The notes under the pieces are model-generated. The model made no database searches, was not told the DNA's origin, and worked only from the letters and a program-made list of their open reading frames with translations. A stretch of DNA of 37,852 nucleotides from positions 1 to 37,852 of the forward strand of contig JAZQYK010000058.1 of NCBI GenBank assembly GCA_045633505.1, written 5' to 3'. The translations under genes and the position numbers were made by a program. The stretch's first letter is position 1. Each line of letters starts with the position of its first letter. Shown here piece by piece: positions 8,421 to 16,569 of this stretch. Origin of the DNA: Fimenecus sp045633505. Its GTDB lineage: Bacteria; Bacillota; Clostridia; Oscillospirales; Acutalibacteraceae.

Positions 8421-9622
8421 TTTTCTGTATCCTCTTTTTCTGCATTCTCTTTTTCCTCTTCGGCTTCAACTTTGCCTGTCAATTCACAATCCTCAACCTT
8501 GTGGAATACGTGAATAATACCCTCGTCGTTAAGCATCTTAACCATAACGATTGTAATCGGAAGAAGGAAAAGACCGATAAAGCCGAAAATTCGTGAGCCG
8601 ATATACATTGCTATGATTGTGGTAAATGCAGGAATTCCAAGCTGTGCCGCAACGAGCTTCGGCTCGATAATCTGTCTGATAACCGTAATGCAGACATATA
8701 TAACGATTATGCCGATTGCCATTGGGATATTGCCGCTGAAAAGCGAATACACAGCCCAAGGAATAAGCACGGTGCCGGTGCCAAGCACGGGCACGATATC
8801 AATAAGTGCAATAATACCGGCGATTATGAAAATATATCCGCCGCTGTAAACACCCATAAGGCTCAAAACAAAGAGTCCGATTGAAAGCTCGGTGAAGGTA
8901 ATTGTAATAATGAGAGCATAAGCCTTTACCATTTTTGCAAGAGCAGGGAAAAGAAGGTTTTTCGCTCTTACAACCTTTTCGCGAGTTTCCTTTTTGAACA
9001 CACTGAGAATAACTTTTTTTACGGTTACAAAGTCAGAGGTCATAAAGCAACAAGCCACGATTGCAATAACGATTGAAACCAAAGTGGTTGGAATTTGCTT
9101 TGCAGTATTGAGAATTCCCGAAAGAGGGGCTGAAAGCATTGAGAAATCAAAATTTGTGCTTGATGCTTCAGGCGCTTCGGGAGAATTAAGAAGACCTGCT
9201 AATTTTTCGCTGATAAAGGTGACAACGGGTGTTTCCACTTTGTCAGGCAAAAATTCAAGAGCTTCACGGATGAGGGCTTCAATCTTTTCAATAAAGGCAG
9301 GAATATCTTCAAGCTGAATCATTATATATTGGAAAAAGCCTTTAACCTCGGTGCCAATCCACACGAAAATAAGTCCGATTCCAAAAAGAATGACAAACGA
9401 GCAAAGAAGCACCAACAAGGCAGAGACAATTCCTCGCTTTAAAGGAGTTTTGTTGCAGATGAAATTTACGGGACGCTGTAAAAGCATTGCAACGAATACA
9501 GCCACAATAAACGGCAAGAATAAGCCGAAGGCATATTTGAAGAAGGCATAGAACAACGCCAAAACAATCGCGCCGTATAAAACGCTTATTATAAAATTCT
9601 TTTTCTTTTCAATTACTGTCAT
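8417..9622 (-). CDS. AI-2E family transporter (multi-pass membrane protein)
   Basis: Polytopic membrane protein of the AI-2E/TqsA-PerM family. Members have been reported as autoinducer-2 exporters or Na+/H+ antiporters, and the role here is not determined. The 401 residues include about eight hydrophobic segments, the central external loop, and the conserved C-terminal region DIVPVLGTGTVLIPWAVYSL followed by IEPKLVAAQLGIPAF. The start at 9622 is chosen because GGAGAA precedes it; an upstream in-frame start at 9682 would add 20 residues without a ribosome site. The C-terminus is an acidic Glu/Lys tail. It is the first gene of a two-gene operon. Confidence 0.88.
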   Translation of the reverse strand: MTVIEKKKNFIISVLYGAIVLALFYAFFKYAFGLFLPFIVAVFVAMLLQRPVNFICNKTPLKRGIVSALLVLLCSFVILFGIGLIFVWIGTEVKGFFQYIMIQLEDIPAFIEKIEALIREALEFLPDKVETPVVTFISEKLAGLLNSPEAPEASSTNFDFSMLSAPLSGILNTAKQIPTTLVSIVIAIVACCFMTSDFVTVKKVILSVFKKETREKVVRAKNLLFPALAKMVKAYALIITITFTELSIGLFVLSLMGVYSGGYIFIIAGIIALIDIVPVLGTGTVLIPWAVYSLFSGNIPMAIGIIVIYVCITVIRQIIEPKLVAAQLGIPAFTTIIAMYIGSRIFGFIGLFLLPITIVMVKMLNDEGIIHVFHKVEDCELTGKVEAEEEKENAEKEDTEK

Positions 9623-9653
9623 AATTTTTCTCCAAAAATCATTTTGTATAAAT

Positions 9654-9682
9654 ATAATAAACCATTTTAAAGCAATATACAA
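9654..9682 (-). promoter_or_regulatory. Probable promoter of the AI-2E/CpsB-type operon
   Basis: On the minus strand TTGTAT (9682-9677) is separated by 17 bases from TATTAT (9659-9654), upstream of the start at 9622. The whole intergenic region (9623-9853) is very AT-rich, so chance matches are likely. No confident promoter for the divergent hom gene was seen in the same gap. Confidence 0.4.
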
Positions 9683-9853
9683 TTAAAAAGTGAAAAAATA
9701 TGTAAAAATTTCTAAAAAAGTTATAAAAAAATTATTTAAATATATTGTATATTACCTCTTTATTCTTTCGGTGATTTGTGATAGAATATTTAAAAGTATT
9801 TTAAACTGATAAATTATACCTTTTTCACATATAAGGTTAAGGACGTGAATTAA

Positions 9854-11092
9854 ATGTTTGTAGCGGTTATGGGTTATGGCACAGTCGGCTCGGGTGTAGT
9901 TGAGGTGCTCACAAAAAATCACGACAGTATTGTAAAAAGAAGTACTCAGAGTGATATGGCGGTTAAATATATTCTTGATTTAAGAGATTTTCCCGGCGAC
10001 CCTCACGAAGATAAAATGATTAAAGATTTTAACGTTATTCTTAATGATGATGACGTTAAAGTGGTTGTTGAAACAATGGGCGGTCTTCACCCTGCTTATG
10101 AATTCGTTTCATCTTGTCTTAAAGCAGGTAAGAGCGTTGTTACTTCAAATAAAGAATTGGTTGCGGCTAAGGGCTGTGAGCTTTTACAGTTTGCGCAGGA
10201 AAATAACGTAAACTTTTTGTTTGAAGCATCAGTCGGCGGCGGTATTCCGATTATCCGTCCGATTTCACAATGCCTTGCGGCTAACGAAATCGATGAAATC
10301 GCAGGTATTCTCAACGGCACAACAAACTTTATTCTTACAATGATGATTGAAAAGAATATGAGCTTTGAAGACGCGCTTAAACTTGCACAGGATAATGGTT
10401 ATGCAGAAAAAGACCCAACGGCAGACGTGGAAGGTCACGATGCTTGCAGAAAAATCTGTATTCTCGCTTCACTTTGCTTTGGAAAACACGTTTACCCAGA
10501 AGCAGTTTATACTGAAGGAATTACAAAAATTACGCTTGACGACGTTGCTTATATCGGCGCATTCGGTGGCGTTATAAAACTTTTAGGCCGCGCTAAGAGA
10601 ATGGATGACGGAAAAATTTCTGCAATCGTTTCTCCTGCAATTGTTATGGATGGCAGTCAGTTAGCATCTGTTAATGATGTTTTCAATGCAATTCTTGTCC
10701 GCGGCGATGCAACGGGTGACGTTGTGTTCTACGGTAAGGGCGCAGGTAAATTACCAACTGCATCAGCGGTTGTGGCTGACGTTATTGACTGTGCAAGAAA
10801 TATGGACAGAAAAAAACCTCTTGGCTGGGGCGAAGCAATCTACGATTACGTTGTTGATTATAAAACAGCGGTTAATCCGCTTTACATCCGCGCTGAAGTT
10901 ACTGACAGAGCAAATGCTTTGCAGGACGTTGTAGCAACGGTTGGCAAGGTTCAGGTTCTTGAGTTTGCAGGCTGCAAGTCAAACGAACTTGCATTCGTAA
11001 CAAGCGCTATGGCAGAAGGCGAATTGACAGAAAAACTTAACGGTATTTCTTCAATCAGCATAAAATCTCTTATCAGAGTAACCGATTATTGA
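9854..11092 (+). CDS. hom: Homoserine dehydrogenase
   Basis: Reduces aspartate semialdehyde to homoserine with NAD(P)H, the branch point toward threonine and methionine. The dinucleotide motif GYGTVGSG is at residues 7-14. The active-site region contains EASVGGGIPIIRP, GILNGTTNFIL, and DPTADVEGHDACRKICILA, which carries the catalytic Asp/Lys pair of the family. A short C-terminal ACT-like part follows about residue 345, within the usual size (412 residues). An AAGGA site lies about ten bases upstream. It is followed by lysC after 32 bases, so aspartate-pathway entry and its first branch are probably cotranscribed. No T-box or riboswitch was found in front. Confidence 0.96.
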   Translation: MFVAVMGYGTVGSGVVEVLTKNHDSIVKRSTQSDMAVKYILDLRDFPGDPHEDKMIKDFNVILNDDDVKVVVETMGGLHPAYEFVSSCLKAGKSVVTSNKELVAAKGCELLQFAQENNVNFLFEASVGGGIPIIRPISQCLAANEIDEIAGILNGTTNFILTMMIEKNMSFEDALKLAQDNGYAEKDPTADVEGHDACRKICILASLCFGKHVYPEAVYTEGITKITLDDVAYIGAFGGVIKLLGRAKRMDDGKISAIVSPAIVMDGSQLASVNDVFNAILVRGDATGDVVFYGKGAGKLPTASAVVADVIDCARNMDRKKPLGWGEAIYDYVVDYKTAVNPLYIRAEVTDRANALQDVVATVGKVQVLEFAGCKSNELAFVTSAMAEGELTEKLNGISSISIKSLIRVTDY

Positions 11093-11124
11093 TATTTAGT
11101 ATTTATTCCAATTAGGAGGCATAT

Positions 11125-12333
11125 ATGGGACTTATTGTTCAGAAGTTCGGCGGTTCAAGTGTTCGTGACGCCGAAAGAGTAATGAATGTTGCCCAGATTG
11201 TTACTGATACTTACCGTGCAGGTAATGACGTTGTCGTTGTAGTATCAGCACAAGGGGACACAACAGACGATTTGATTGAGAAGGCTTATGAAATTAACTC
11301 AAAGCCGTCAAAAAGAGAAATGGATATGCTCATGGCATCGGGTGAACAGATTTCAATAGCGCTTCTTGCTATGGCGTGTGAAAAGCTCGGTTGTCCTGCG
11401 GTTTCACTTCTCGGTTGGCAGGCAGGCTTTAACACAAGCTCTGCTTACGGTACAGCCCGTATCAAGAACGTTAAAGCTGATAGAATTCGTTCAGAAATTG
11501 ACCGTCATAACATTGTTGTTGTGGCAGGTTTTCAGGGACTTAATAAATATGACGACCTTACAACTCTCGGCCGTGGCGGCAGTGATACGAGCGCAGTTGC
11601 AATTGCGGCGGCTCTCCGCGCTGACCGTTGCCAGATTTTCACAGACGTTGAAGGCGTTTATACTGCTGACCCAAGAAAAGTAGAGAATGCAAAGAAACTT
11701 CAGGAAATCACTTATGATGAAATGCTTGAACTTGCAACTCTTGGTGCACAGGTGCTTAATAACCGTTCAGTAGAAATGGCTAAAAAATATAATGTTGAGT
11801 TAGAAGTTCTCTCAAGTCTCAAGAGAGTTCCCGGTACAATCGTTAAGGAGGTTGCCAAAATGGAAAAAATGCTTATCAGAGGTGTTACAAAAGATACAGA
11901 CGTAGCACGTATTTCAGTTACAAAAATTCCAAACACACCAGGTGTTGCTTTCAAACTTTTTGATGCTCTTGCAAAGCGTAAAATAAACGTTGATATTATT
12001 TTACAGTCAGTTGGCCGTGACAGCACGAAGGATATTACGTTCACAGTTGCAAAGGGTAACGCAGAAGAAACAATCGAGTGCGTAAAGAGTGTTTTCGATA
12101 TTGAAGACAAAGATATTATCTGTGACACGTCAGTTGCAAAAATCTCAATCGTTGGTGCAGGTATGGAATCTCATCCAGGAACAGCTTCAAAAATGTTTGA
12201 GGCTCTTTATGAGCGTGACATCAACATTGATATGATTGCTACAAGTGAAATCAAGATTTCAGTTCTTATTGACCTTGAGGATGCAGACCGTGCAGTTAGC
12301 GCTATCCACAAGGCATTCTTCCCAGCAGAATAA
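11125..12333 (+). CDS. lysC: Aspartate kinase
   Basis: Phosphorylates aspartate, the first committed step to lysine, threonine and methionine. The N-terminal kinase motif KFGGSSV is at residues 7-13, followed by MDMLMASGEQIS, LGRGGSDTSAVA and DVEGVYTADPR, all hallmark stretches. Two ACT domains occupy about 265-402, where feedback inhibition by amino-acid end products occurs in the family. The 402 residues fit the monofunctional class. A strong AGGAGG precedes the ATG. An in-frame internal start with GGAGG near 11849-11862 (AAGGAGGTTGCC, then ATGG) could give a separate ACT-only subunit, as in B. subtilis LysC. Confidence 0.96.
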   Translation: MGLIVQKFGGSSVRDAERVMNVAQIVTDTYRAGNDVVVVVSAQGDTTDDLIEKAYEINSKPSKREMDMLMASGEQISIALLAMACEKLGCPAVSLLGWQAGFNTSSAYGTARIKNVKADRIRSEIDRHNIVVVAGFQGLNKYDDLTTLGRGGSDTSAVAIAAALRADRCQIFTDVEGVYTADPRKVENAKKLQEITYDEMLELATLGAQVLNNRSVEMAKKYNVELEVLSSLKRVPGTIVKEVAKMEKMLIRGVTKDTDVARISVTKIPNTPGVAFKLFDALAKRKINVDIILQSVGRDSTKDITFTVAKGNAEETIECVKSVFDIEDKDIICDTSVAKISIVGAGMESHPGTASKMFEALYERDINIDMIATSEIKISVLIDLEDADRAVSAIHKAFFPAE

Positions 12334-12343
12334 GTATGCCAAT

Positions 12344-12374
12344 AGAGAGAAACAATTTAGTTTCTCTCTCTTTT
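12344..12374 (+). terminator. Rho-independent terminator after lysC
   Basis: AGAGAGAAAC (12344-12353) pairs with GTTTCTCTCT (12360-12369) around a six-base loop and is followed by CTTTT. It ends the hom-lysC unit, or attenuates it ahead of guaB, which begins 34 bases later. Confidence 0.8.
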
Positions 12375-12407
12375 ATAAAGAATTTTAAAGATAAGGAGAT
12401 ATAAATT

Positions 12408-13868
12408 ATGACAGACAAATTTGCAAAAGAAGGTCTTACCTTTGACGACGTGCTTCTCATCCCTGCAGAAAGTAACGTTCTTCCAAGTGATGTTGACATT
12501 TCAACTCAGCTTACTAAGACAATTAAATTAAACACTCCAGTACTCACAGCAGCTATGGATACGGTTACTGAAAGTAATATGGCTATTGCTATTGCTCGTG
12601 AGGGTGGCGTTGGTATTATCCATAAGAATATGTCAATTGAGGCTCAGAAGGCTCAGGTTGACAAGGTTAAGAGAAGTGAAAACGGCGTTATCAATAATCC
12701 ATTCTTCTTATCTCCTGAAAATACTGTTCAGGAAGCAGATAATCTTATGCACCGTTATAAGATTTCAGGTGTTCCTGTTTGTGATGAAAATGGAAGGCTT
12801 GTTGGTATTCTTACTAACCGTGATATGAGATTTATTGCTGATTACAGCGGTAAAATCAAAGACTTTATGACAAGTGACGGACTTGTAACTGCTCCAGTTG
12901 GCACAAATCACGACGAAGCAAAGAAAATTCTTATGAAACACAAGATTGAAAAGCTTCCACTTGTTGATGAAGCAGGTTTCTTAAAGGGTCTTATTACAAT
13001 CAAAGATATTGAAAAAGCAGTTAAATATCCAAACTCAGCAAGAGACGCAATGGGTAGACTTCTTTGTGGCGCTGCTGTTGGTGCTACTGCTGATGTGCTT
13101 GACAGAGTAGCTGCTCTCGTTGAAGCAGGTGTTGATATTATCACTCTTGACTCTGCACATGGTCACAGTCAAGGCATTATTAAATCTGTTGCTAAGGTTA
13201 AGGCAGCATATCCTGAGCTTTCACTTATCGCAGGTAACGTTGCTACTGCTGAAGCTACAAAGGCTCTTATCGATGCAGGTGCAGACTGCGTTAAGGTTGG
13301 TATCGGACCTGGTTCAATCTGTACAACCCGTGTTGTTGCAGGTATCGGTGTACCACAGATTACAGCAGTTTATGATTCAGCAAACGAAGCCGCAAAGCAC
13401 GGTATTACCGTTATTGCTGACGGTGGTATTAAATATTCAGGTGAAATCGTTAAGGCAATTGCCGCAGGTGCTTCAGCTATTATGGTTGGTTCACTCGTAG
13501 CAGGTTGTGAGGAGTCGCCGGGAGAAAGCGAAATTTATCAAGGCCGTCAGTTCAAGGTTTATCGCGGTATGGGTAGTATTGCGGCTATGAACAACGGTTC
13601 AAAGGACAGATACTTCCAGGCAAACAACAAAAAGCTCGTTCCAGAAGGTGTTGAAGGTCGTGTTCCTTACAAGGGAATTCTTTCTGATACAATTTATCAG
13701 CTTATGGGTGGTCTTAAAGCAGGTATGGGTTATTGCGGTTGCGCAACAATCGACGAGCTTAAAACAAAGACAAGATTCATCAGAATCACAAATGCAGGTC
13801 TTAAAGAAAGCCATCCACATGACGTTTATATCACAAAAGAAGCTCCTAACTATTCAGGAAACGTATAA
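12408..13868 (+). CDS. guaB: Inosine-5'-monophosphate dehydrogenase
   Basis: Oxidises IMP to XMP with NAD+, the rate-limiting step to GMP. The 486-residue protein has the TIM barrel interrupted by two CBS domains (about 90-205), which sense adenine/guanine nucleotides in the family. The catalytic Cys is residue 305 in GPGSICTTRVVAG, and the flap region carries YRGMGS. The start has AAGGAGAT upstream. No purine riboswitch or G-box was recognised in the short gap behind lysC. The stop codon TAA shares one base with the ATG of the first RAYT gene. Confidence 0.98.
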   Translation: MTDKFAKEGLTFDDVLLIPAESNVLPSDVDISTQLTKTIKLNTPVLTAAMDTVTESNMAIAIAREGGVGIIHKNMSIEAQKAQVDKVKRSENGVINNPFFLSPENTVQEADNLMHRYKISGVPVCDENGRLVGILTNRDMRFIADYSGKIKDFMTSDGLVTAPVGTNHDEAKKILMKHKIEKLPLVDEAGFLKGLITIKDIEKAVKYPNSARDAMGRLLCGAAVGATADVLDRVAALVEAGVDIITLDSAHGHSQGIIKSVAKVKAAYPELSLIAGNVATAEATKALIDAGADCVKVGIGPGSICTTRVVAGIGVPQITAVYDSANEAAKHGITVIADGGIKYSGEIVKAIAAGASAIMVGSLVAGCEESPGESEIYQGRQFKVYRGMGSIAAMNNGSKDRYFQANNKKLVPEGVEGRVPYKGILSDTIYQLMGGLKAGMGYCGCATIDELKTKTRFIRITNAGLKESHPHDVYITKEAPNYSGNV

Positions 13869-14395
13869 TGGATAATACGGAGTATCCAAAAAGGAAAAAG
13901 ATTAGATTAGAGGGTTATGATTATTCCCAAAATGGTTGTTATTTTGTGACGATATGTGTTAAAGACAAGCGACATTTGTTGGCACATTACAAGTCAAAGG
14001 AAGAAATTGTAGGGGCGGGTCTCCGTGCCCGCCCGCAAGATGCTGTTGTATTGACACCATTAGGTAAAGAAGTGCAAAAATCAATTGATTATATCAATAC
14101 ACATTACAAAGATATTGATGTTGAAAATGCAATTGTAATGCCAAATCATATACATCTTTTAATCACAATCGATAATATTGAAGCCCGATACACGGGCAGG
14201 CACGGAGACCTGCCCCTACAAGATGTCATAAGGAACCTTAAGTCTTATACAACAAAAAAGTATTGGGAAATATCGGGTGAAAAAGATAATGTTCTTTGGC
14301 AATCTCGTTACCAAGACCATATAATTCGAAATCAAACAGATTTTGAAAATCATTGGAACTATATTGAATATAACGCGTTAAAAGAATACGAATGA
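13868..14395 (+). CDS. REP-associated tyrosine transposase, copy 1 (RAYT, Y1/IS200-like)
   Basis: Single-strand DNA transposase-like protein of the Y1 (HUH) family. The metal-binding HIH is at residues 94-96 (MPNHIHLL) and the likely nucleophile is Tyr148 in WQSRYQDHIIRN. The 175 residues fit the RAYT class. Two stretches do not belong to the normal fold. Residues 48-57 (VGAGLRARPQ) and about 109-118 (TGRHGDLPLQ) are encoded by two inverted 27-base REP arms (14009-14035 and 14193-14219), read in frame. The start overlaps the guaB stop by one base (TAATG). glyA follows with its own AAGGAAA site. Whether it is active cannot be told from sequence, but the frame is intact. Confidence 0.92.
   Translation: MDNTEYPKRKKIRLEGYDYSQNGCYFVTICVKDKRHLLAHYKSKEEIVGAGLRARPQDAVVLTPLGKEVQKSIDYINTHYKDIDVENAIVMPNHIHLLITIDNIEARYTGRHGDLPLQDVIRNLKSYTTKKYWEISGEKDNVLWQSRYQDHIIRNQTDFENHWNYIEYNALKEYE
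14009..14035 (+). repeat. REP arm A inside RAYT copy 1
   Basis: A 27-base imperfect palindrome beginning GTAGGGGCGGGTCTCC and ending GCCCGCCCG. It matches the reverse complement of the second arm at 25 of 27 bases, and is the same sequence type as the intergenic arms at 71-97 and 117-143. It is read in frame as VGAGLRARP. Confidence 0.9.
14193..14219 (-). repeat. REP arm B inside RAYT copy 1, inverted
   Basis: A 27-base stretch beginning CGGGCAGGCACGGAGACC and ending CCCCTAC. It differs from the intergenic arm at 117-143 by a single base near its end (CCCCTAC against CCCCTGC). It is read in frame as TGRHGDLPL. The HIH catalytic motif is encoded between the two arms. Confidence 0.9.
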
Positions 14396-14411
14396 TAAGG
14401 AAATTAAAATT

Positions 14412-15665
14412 ATGTTTGAAAATTTAATTGATTCAATCGGATTTATAAACAATACTGACCCGGAAGTTGCAGAGGCTATGGGTCTTGAACTTAAAAGACA
14501 GAGAGAAAATCTTGAGCTTATTGCAAGTGAAAATATTGTGTCCCCTGCGGTAATGGCGGCAATGGGCAGTGTTCTCACAAACAAATATGCTGAAGGTTAT
14601 CCGGGCAAGAGATATTATGGCGGATGTCAGCATGTTGATATTGTAGAAGATATTGCTCGTGACAGACTTAAAAAGCTTTTCGGTGCAGCTTATGCTAATG
14701 TTCAGCCACATTCAGGCGCTCAGGCAAATATGGCGGTTTATTTTGCTCTCATTAACCCGGGTGACACGGTTATGGGCATGAACCTTGCAGAAGGCGGTCA
14801 CTTAACACACGGTTCACCTGTAAATATGTCAGGTAAATACTATAATTTCGTGCCTTACGGTGTTGACGAAAACGGTTTCCTTGACTATGATGCTTTTGAA
14901 AAGAAAGCAAAGGAATGTCAGCCGAAACTTATCGTAGCAGGTGCTTCAGCATATCCAAGAACAATCGACTTTGAGAGAATTGCAAATATTGCTCATTCCG
15001 TTGGCGCTTACTTTATGGTTGATATGGCTCATATTGCGGGTCTTGTAGCCGCTGGTCTTCATCCGTCACCCGTGCCTTATGCAGACGTTGTTACGTCAAC
15101 AACTCATAAGACACTTCGCGGTCCTCGCGGCGGTATTATTCTTTGCAAGGACGAAGAATTCGGTATGCAGTTCAACAAGGCGATTTTCCCGGGCACACAG
15201 GGCGGTCCTTTAATGCATATTATCGCTGGTAAGGCGGTTTGCTTCGGCGAGGCTTTAAGTGACGAGTTTAAGGCATATCAGCAAAGAGTAATCGACAACG
15301 CAAAGGCATTGGCAGAAGGACTTACAAAGCGCGGTATTAACTTGGTATCAGGCGGTACGGATAATCACCTTATGCTCGTTGACCTTCGTTCAGTTGGAAT
15401 TACGGGTAAAGAGCTTGAACATAGACTCGACGAGGTTCATATTACTGCAAACAAAAACGCTATTCCTAATGACCCTCAGAAGCCGTTTGTAACAAGCGGT
15501 GTAAGACTCGGTACACCTGCCGTTACTACAAGAGGTCTTGGCATTGAAGATATGGACAAGATTGCAGAATTCATCTATCTTTGTGCTACTGATTTTGAAA
15601 ACCAGAAGGATTACATCACAAAGGGTGTTGCTGAAATCTGCAAGAAATACCCATTATATGAATAA
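14412..15665 (+). CDS. glyA: Serine hydroxymethyltransferase
   Basis: PLP enzyme converting serine and tetrahydrofolate to glycine and methylene-tetrahydrofolate, the main one-carbon source. Family stretches include NKYAEGYPGKRYYGGCQ near the N-terminus, HLTHGSPVN, DMAHIAGLVAAG, and the PLP-lysine segment TTTHKTLRGPRGG with Lys233. Length 417 is normal. The ribosome site AAGGAAA lies at 14397-14403, directly after the RAYT copy 1 stop. It may have been the next gene after guaB before the RAYT gene arrived, which is inference. Confidence 0.98.
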   Translation: MFENLIDSIGFINNTDPEVAEAMGLELKRQRENLELIASENIVSPAVMAAMGSVLTNKYAEGYPGKRYYGGCQHVDIVEDIARDRLKKLFGAAYANVQPHSGAQANMAVYFALINPGDTVMGMNLAEGGHLTHGSPVNMSGKYYNFVPYGVDENGFLDYDAFEKKAKECQPKLIVAGASAYPRTIDFERIANIAHSVGAYFMVDMAHIAGLVAAGLHPSPVPYADVVTSTTHKTLRGPRGGIILCKDEEFGMQFNKAIFPGTQGGPLMHIIAGKAVCFGEALSDEFKAYQQRVIDNAKALAEGLTKRGINLVSGGTDNHLMLVDLRSVGITGKELEHRLDEVHITANKNAIPNDPQKPFVTSGVRLGTPAVTTRGLGIEDMDKIAEFIYLCATDFENQKDYITKGVAEICKKYPLYE

Positions 15666-15670
15666 CTAAA

Positions 15671-15713
15671 AATCCCCACTGCATAAGATTTATAAAAAAT
15701 GCAGTGGGGGATT
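15671..15713 (+). promoter_or_regulatory. Hairpin overlapping the dapF ribosome-binding site
   Basis: CCCCACTGCAT (15674-15684) pairs perfectly with ATGCAGTGGGG (15699-15709), extended by AAT/ATT past one bulged G. The 3' arm contains the only G-rich ribosome site, ending seven to eight bases before the dapF ATG at 15717. No T-run follows on the plus strand. On the minus strand the stem is followed by TTTTTAG and could terminate antisense transcripts. Confidence 0.6.
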
Positions 15714-15716
15714 ATA

Positions 15717-16544
15717 ATGAGATTTACTAAAATGCACGGGGCAGGAAATGACTATATTTATATTGACTGCTTCACGGAAAACGTCGAAAATCCAGAAGAA
15801 TTGTCGAAAAAATTAAGTGACAGACATTCTGGAATTGGTGCAGACGGAATTGTGTTGATTTGCCCGTCAAAACAAGCCGATTGCTTTATGGATATTTATA
15901 ATGCAGACGGTTCAAGGGCAAAAATGTGCGGAAATGCGGTTCGTTGTGTTGCGAAATACATATATGATAATAGATACGAGAAATCAATTATTAAAATTGA
16001 TACACTCAGCGGAATAAAACTTGTTGAGATTTTCTCAGAAAACGGTGTTGCAACTAGTGGAAGAGTGAATATGGGTAAGCCTATATTAAACGGACACCAG
16101 ATTCCCACAAGATACGGCGATAGTATTGTAAAAAACAAAATTTTAAGCATTGAAAATAATAATTATGAAATAACTTGCGTCAGTATGGGCAATCCTCATT
16201 GTGTGGTTTTTCATAATTGTATAAATAAATTGAATTTAGAACAAATTGGTCCGCTTTTTGAAAATCATGAAATGTTTCCTGAAAGAATTAACACGGAATT
16301 TGTTGAGGTCTTAGACAAAAACCGTCTTAAGATGCGCGTGTGGGAAAGAGGTAGTGGAGAGACCTTAGCTTGTGGTACAGGAGCTTGTGCTGTGGCGGTG
16401 GCAAGTGTGCTGAATGGCTTTTCTCGACAGGACGAAGATATAGAAATACATACAAAAGGCGGAATTTTAACAGTAAATTGGCACAAAAACAACAAGGTGT
16501 ATTTAAGTGGAAATGCGGTCAAGGTTTTTGACGGTGAAATATAA
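15717..16544 (+). CDS. dapF: Diaminopimelate epimerase
   Basis: Cofactor-free racemase converting LL- to meso-diaminopimelate for lysine and peptidoglycan. Both catalytic cysteines are visible: Cys71 in MCGNAVRC and Cys219 in LACGTGACAVA. The N-terminus MRFTKMHGAGNDYIYID is typical. The start at 15717 is preferred over the in-frame ATG at 15699, which lies within a hairpin stem and lacks a ribosome site. The protein has 275 residues. It is immediately followed by dapL, whose product is the substrate of this enzyme, so the two form a functional pair. Confidence 0.97.
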   Translation: MRFTKMHGAGNDYIYIDCFTENVENPEELSKKLSDRHSGIGADGIVLICPSKQADCFMDIYNADGSRAKMCGNAVRCVAKYIYDNRYEKSIIKIDTLSGIKLVEIFSENGVATSGRVNMGKPILNGHQIPTRYGDSIVKNKILSIENNNYEITCVSMGNPHCVVFHNCINKLNLEQIGPLFENHEMFPERINTEFVEVLDKNRLKMRVWERGSGETLACGTGACAVAVASVLNGFSRQDEDIEIHTKGGILTVNWHKNNKVYLSGNAVKVFDGEI

Positions 16545-16569
16545 AAAATCCATTATTGGAGGAATAATG

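Noticed and set aside
9623..9853. T-box or amino-acid riboswitch before hom
   Set aside because: The gap is AT-rich with no specifier-stem, T-box or lysine-riboswitch core, and no terminator or antiterminator pair.
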